A stretch of DNA of 64,000 bases, from contig RPGQ01000014.1 of assembly GCA_004193595.1 (NCBI GenBank), positions 58,111 through 122,110 on the forward strand, read 5' to 3'. This document shows, one piece after another, positions 63,820 through 64,000 of this stretch. Position numbers and translations under genes: made by a program. Source of the stretch: Desulfobacteraceae bacterium Eth-SRB2. Lineage in GTDB: Bacteria; Desulfobacterota; Desulfobacteria; Desulfobacterales; UBA11574. Each line of letters opens with the position of its first letter. Position 1 is the stretch's first letter. The notes beneath the pieces are model-generated. The model was not told the DNA's origin and made no database searches. It saw only the letters and a list, made by a program, of their open reading frames with translations.

Positions 63820-64000
63820 ATTTTTACTTTCCCCTAAGATGAGCGTTTCAAATTCTAAAAGACACTCAACTATCTATTTTTTTTAATGAATTATCCTGAT
63901 TTATATTTTTAAAATTTGAAACCCTGAGGGATTGTCGATCTTACCGCATCTACTGCGTCAGATGCCGTACCGCATAGTTGACTATAGCGGAACGGCATCT
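63820..64000. other. Upstream region of rmlB with dispersed repeat core
   Basis: An AT-rich stretch precedes rmlB. From 63925 comes CCCTGAGGGA, then a TCGATC and ATCTACTGCGT (63948-63958) with GCATC...GATGC palindromic surroundings, the same word order as at 30330-30373. No gene is visible before the window edge. Confidence 0.4.

Overview
The window looks like accessory plus metabolic DNA of an anaerobic Gram-negative bacterium, most likely a Desulfobacterota (deltaproteobacterial) sulfate reducer. This is inferred from the anaerobic-type cobaltochelatase CbiK, several cobalamin riboswitches, TonB-dependent outer-membrane receptors and many short palindromic intergenic repeats. No rRNA or marker gene is present to prove it. 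No tRNA, rRNA or CRISPR array was seen.

Positions 1-19.2 kb (almost all minus strand) are a defence island. A partial gene, a HEPN/MNT toxin-antitoxin pair and a decayed methyltransferase-like gene lead into a complete type 1 BREX operon in the order brxA-brxB-brxC-pglX-(AlbA/HATPase gene)-pglZ-brxL. A consensus-like promoter with an 18-bp perfect palindrome lies upstream of brxA. Between brxC and pglX lies a broken rhuM-like remnant. It is split by a 1.83-kb insert that carries two genes with nucleoside-deoxyribosyltransferase/TIR-like N-terminal folds. The insert has the anatomy of a two-cassette integron array: GTTATGG at the entry, CCATAAC at the start of two attC-like hairpins, and exact restoration of the rhuM frame if it is removed. 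This is the most unusual structure in the defence half.

Positions 19.4-26.2 kb are a graveyard of mobile DNA: two REP-type (Y1) transposase stubs, a badly decayed transposase with an LDWYHL motif, and two related IS630-type elements whose ends lie back to back.

Positions 26.3-56.9 kb form a corrinoid locus. A cobalamin riboswitch with a terminator controls an MDR dehydrogenase, a TrpD-like phosphoribosyltransferase and probably cobT (lower-ligand activation). Two more riboswitches precede two paralogous BtuB-like receptors. Then come two copies each of an exported BtuF-CbiZ fusion and an exported, C-terminally membrane-anchored CobN-like chelatase. With them are a polytopic membrane protein, an ExbB-like channel, a DUF2149 protein, CbiK, a third receptor, exbB-exbD-tonB, and a divergent fourth receptor. 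Together these suggest energised corrinoid import with periplasmic processing of the amide side chain and possibly of the metal.

Positions 57.3-64 kb (minus strand) hold nucleotide-sugar genes for surface polysaccharide: rmlA, a UDP-HexNAc 6-dehydrogenase, manC, galE and rmlB. They are separated by palindromic repeat elements.
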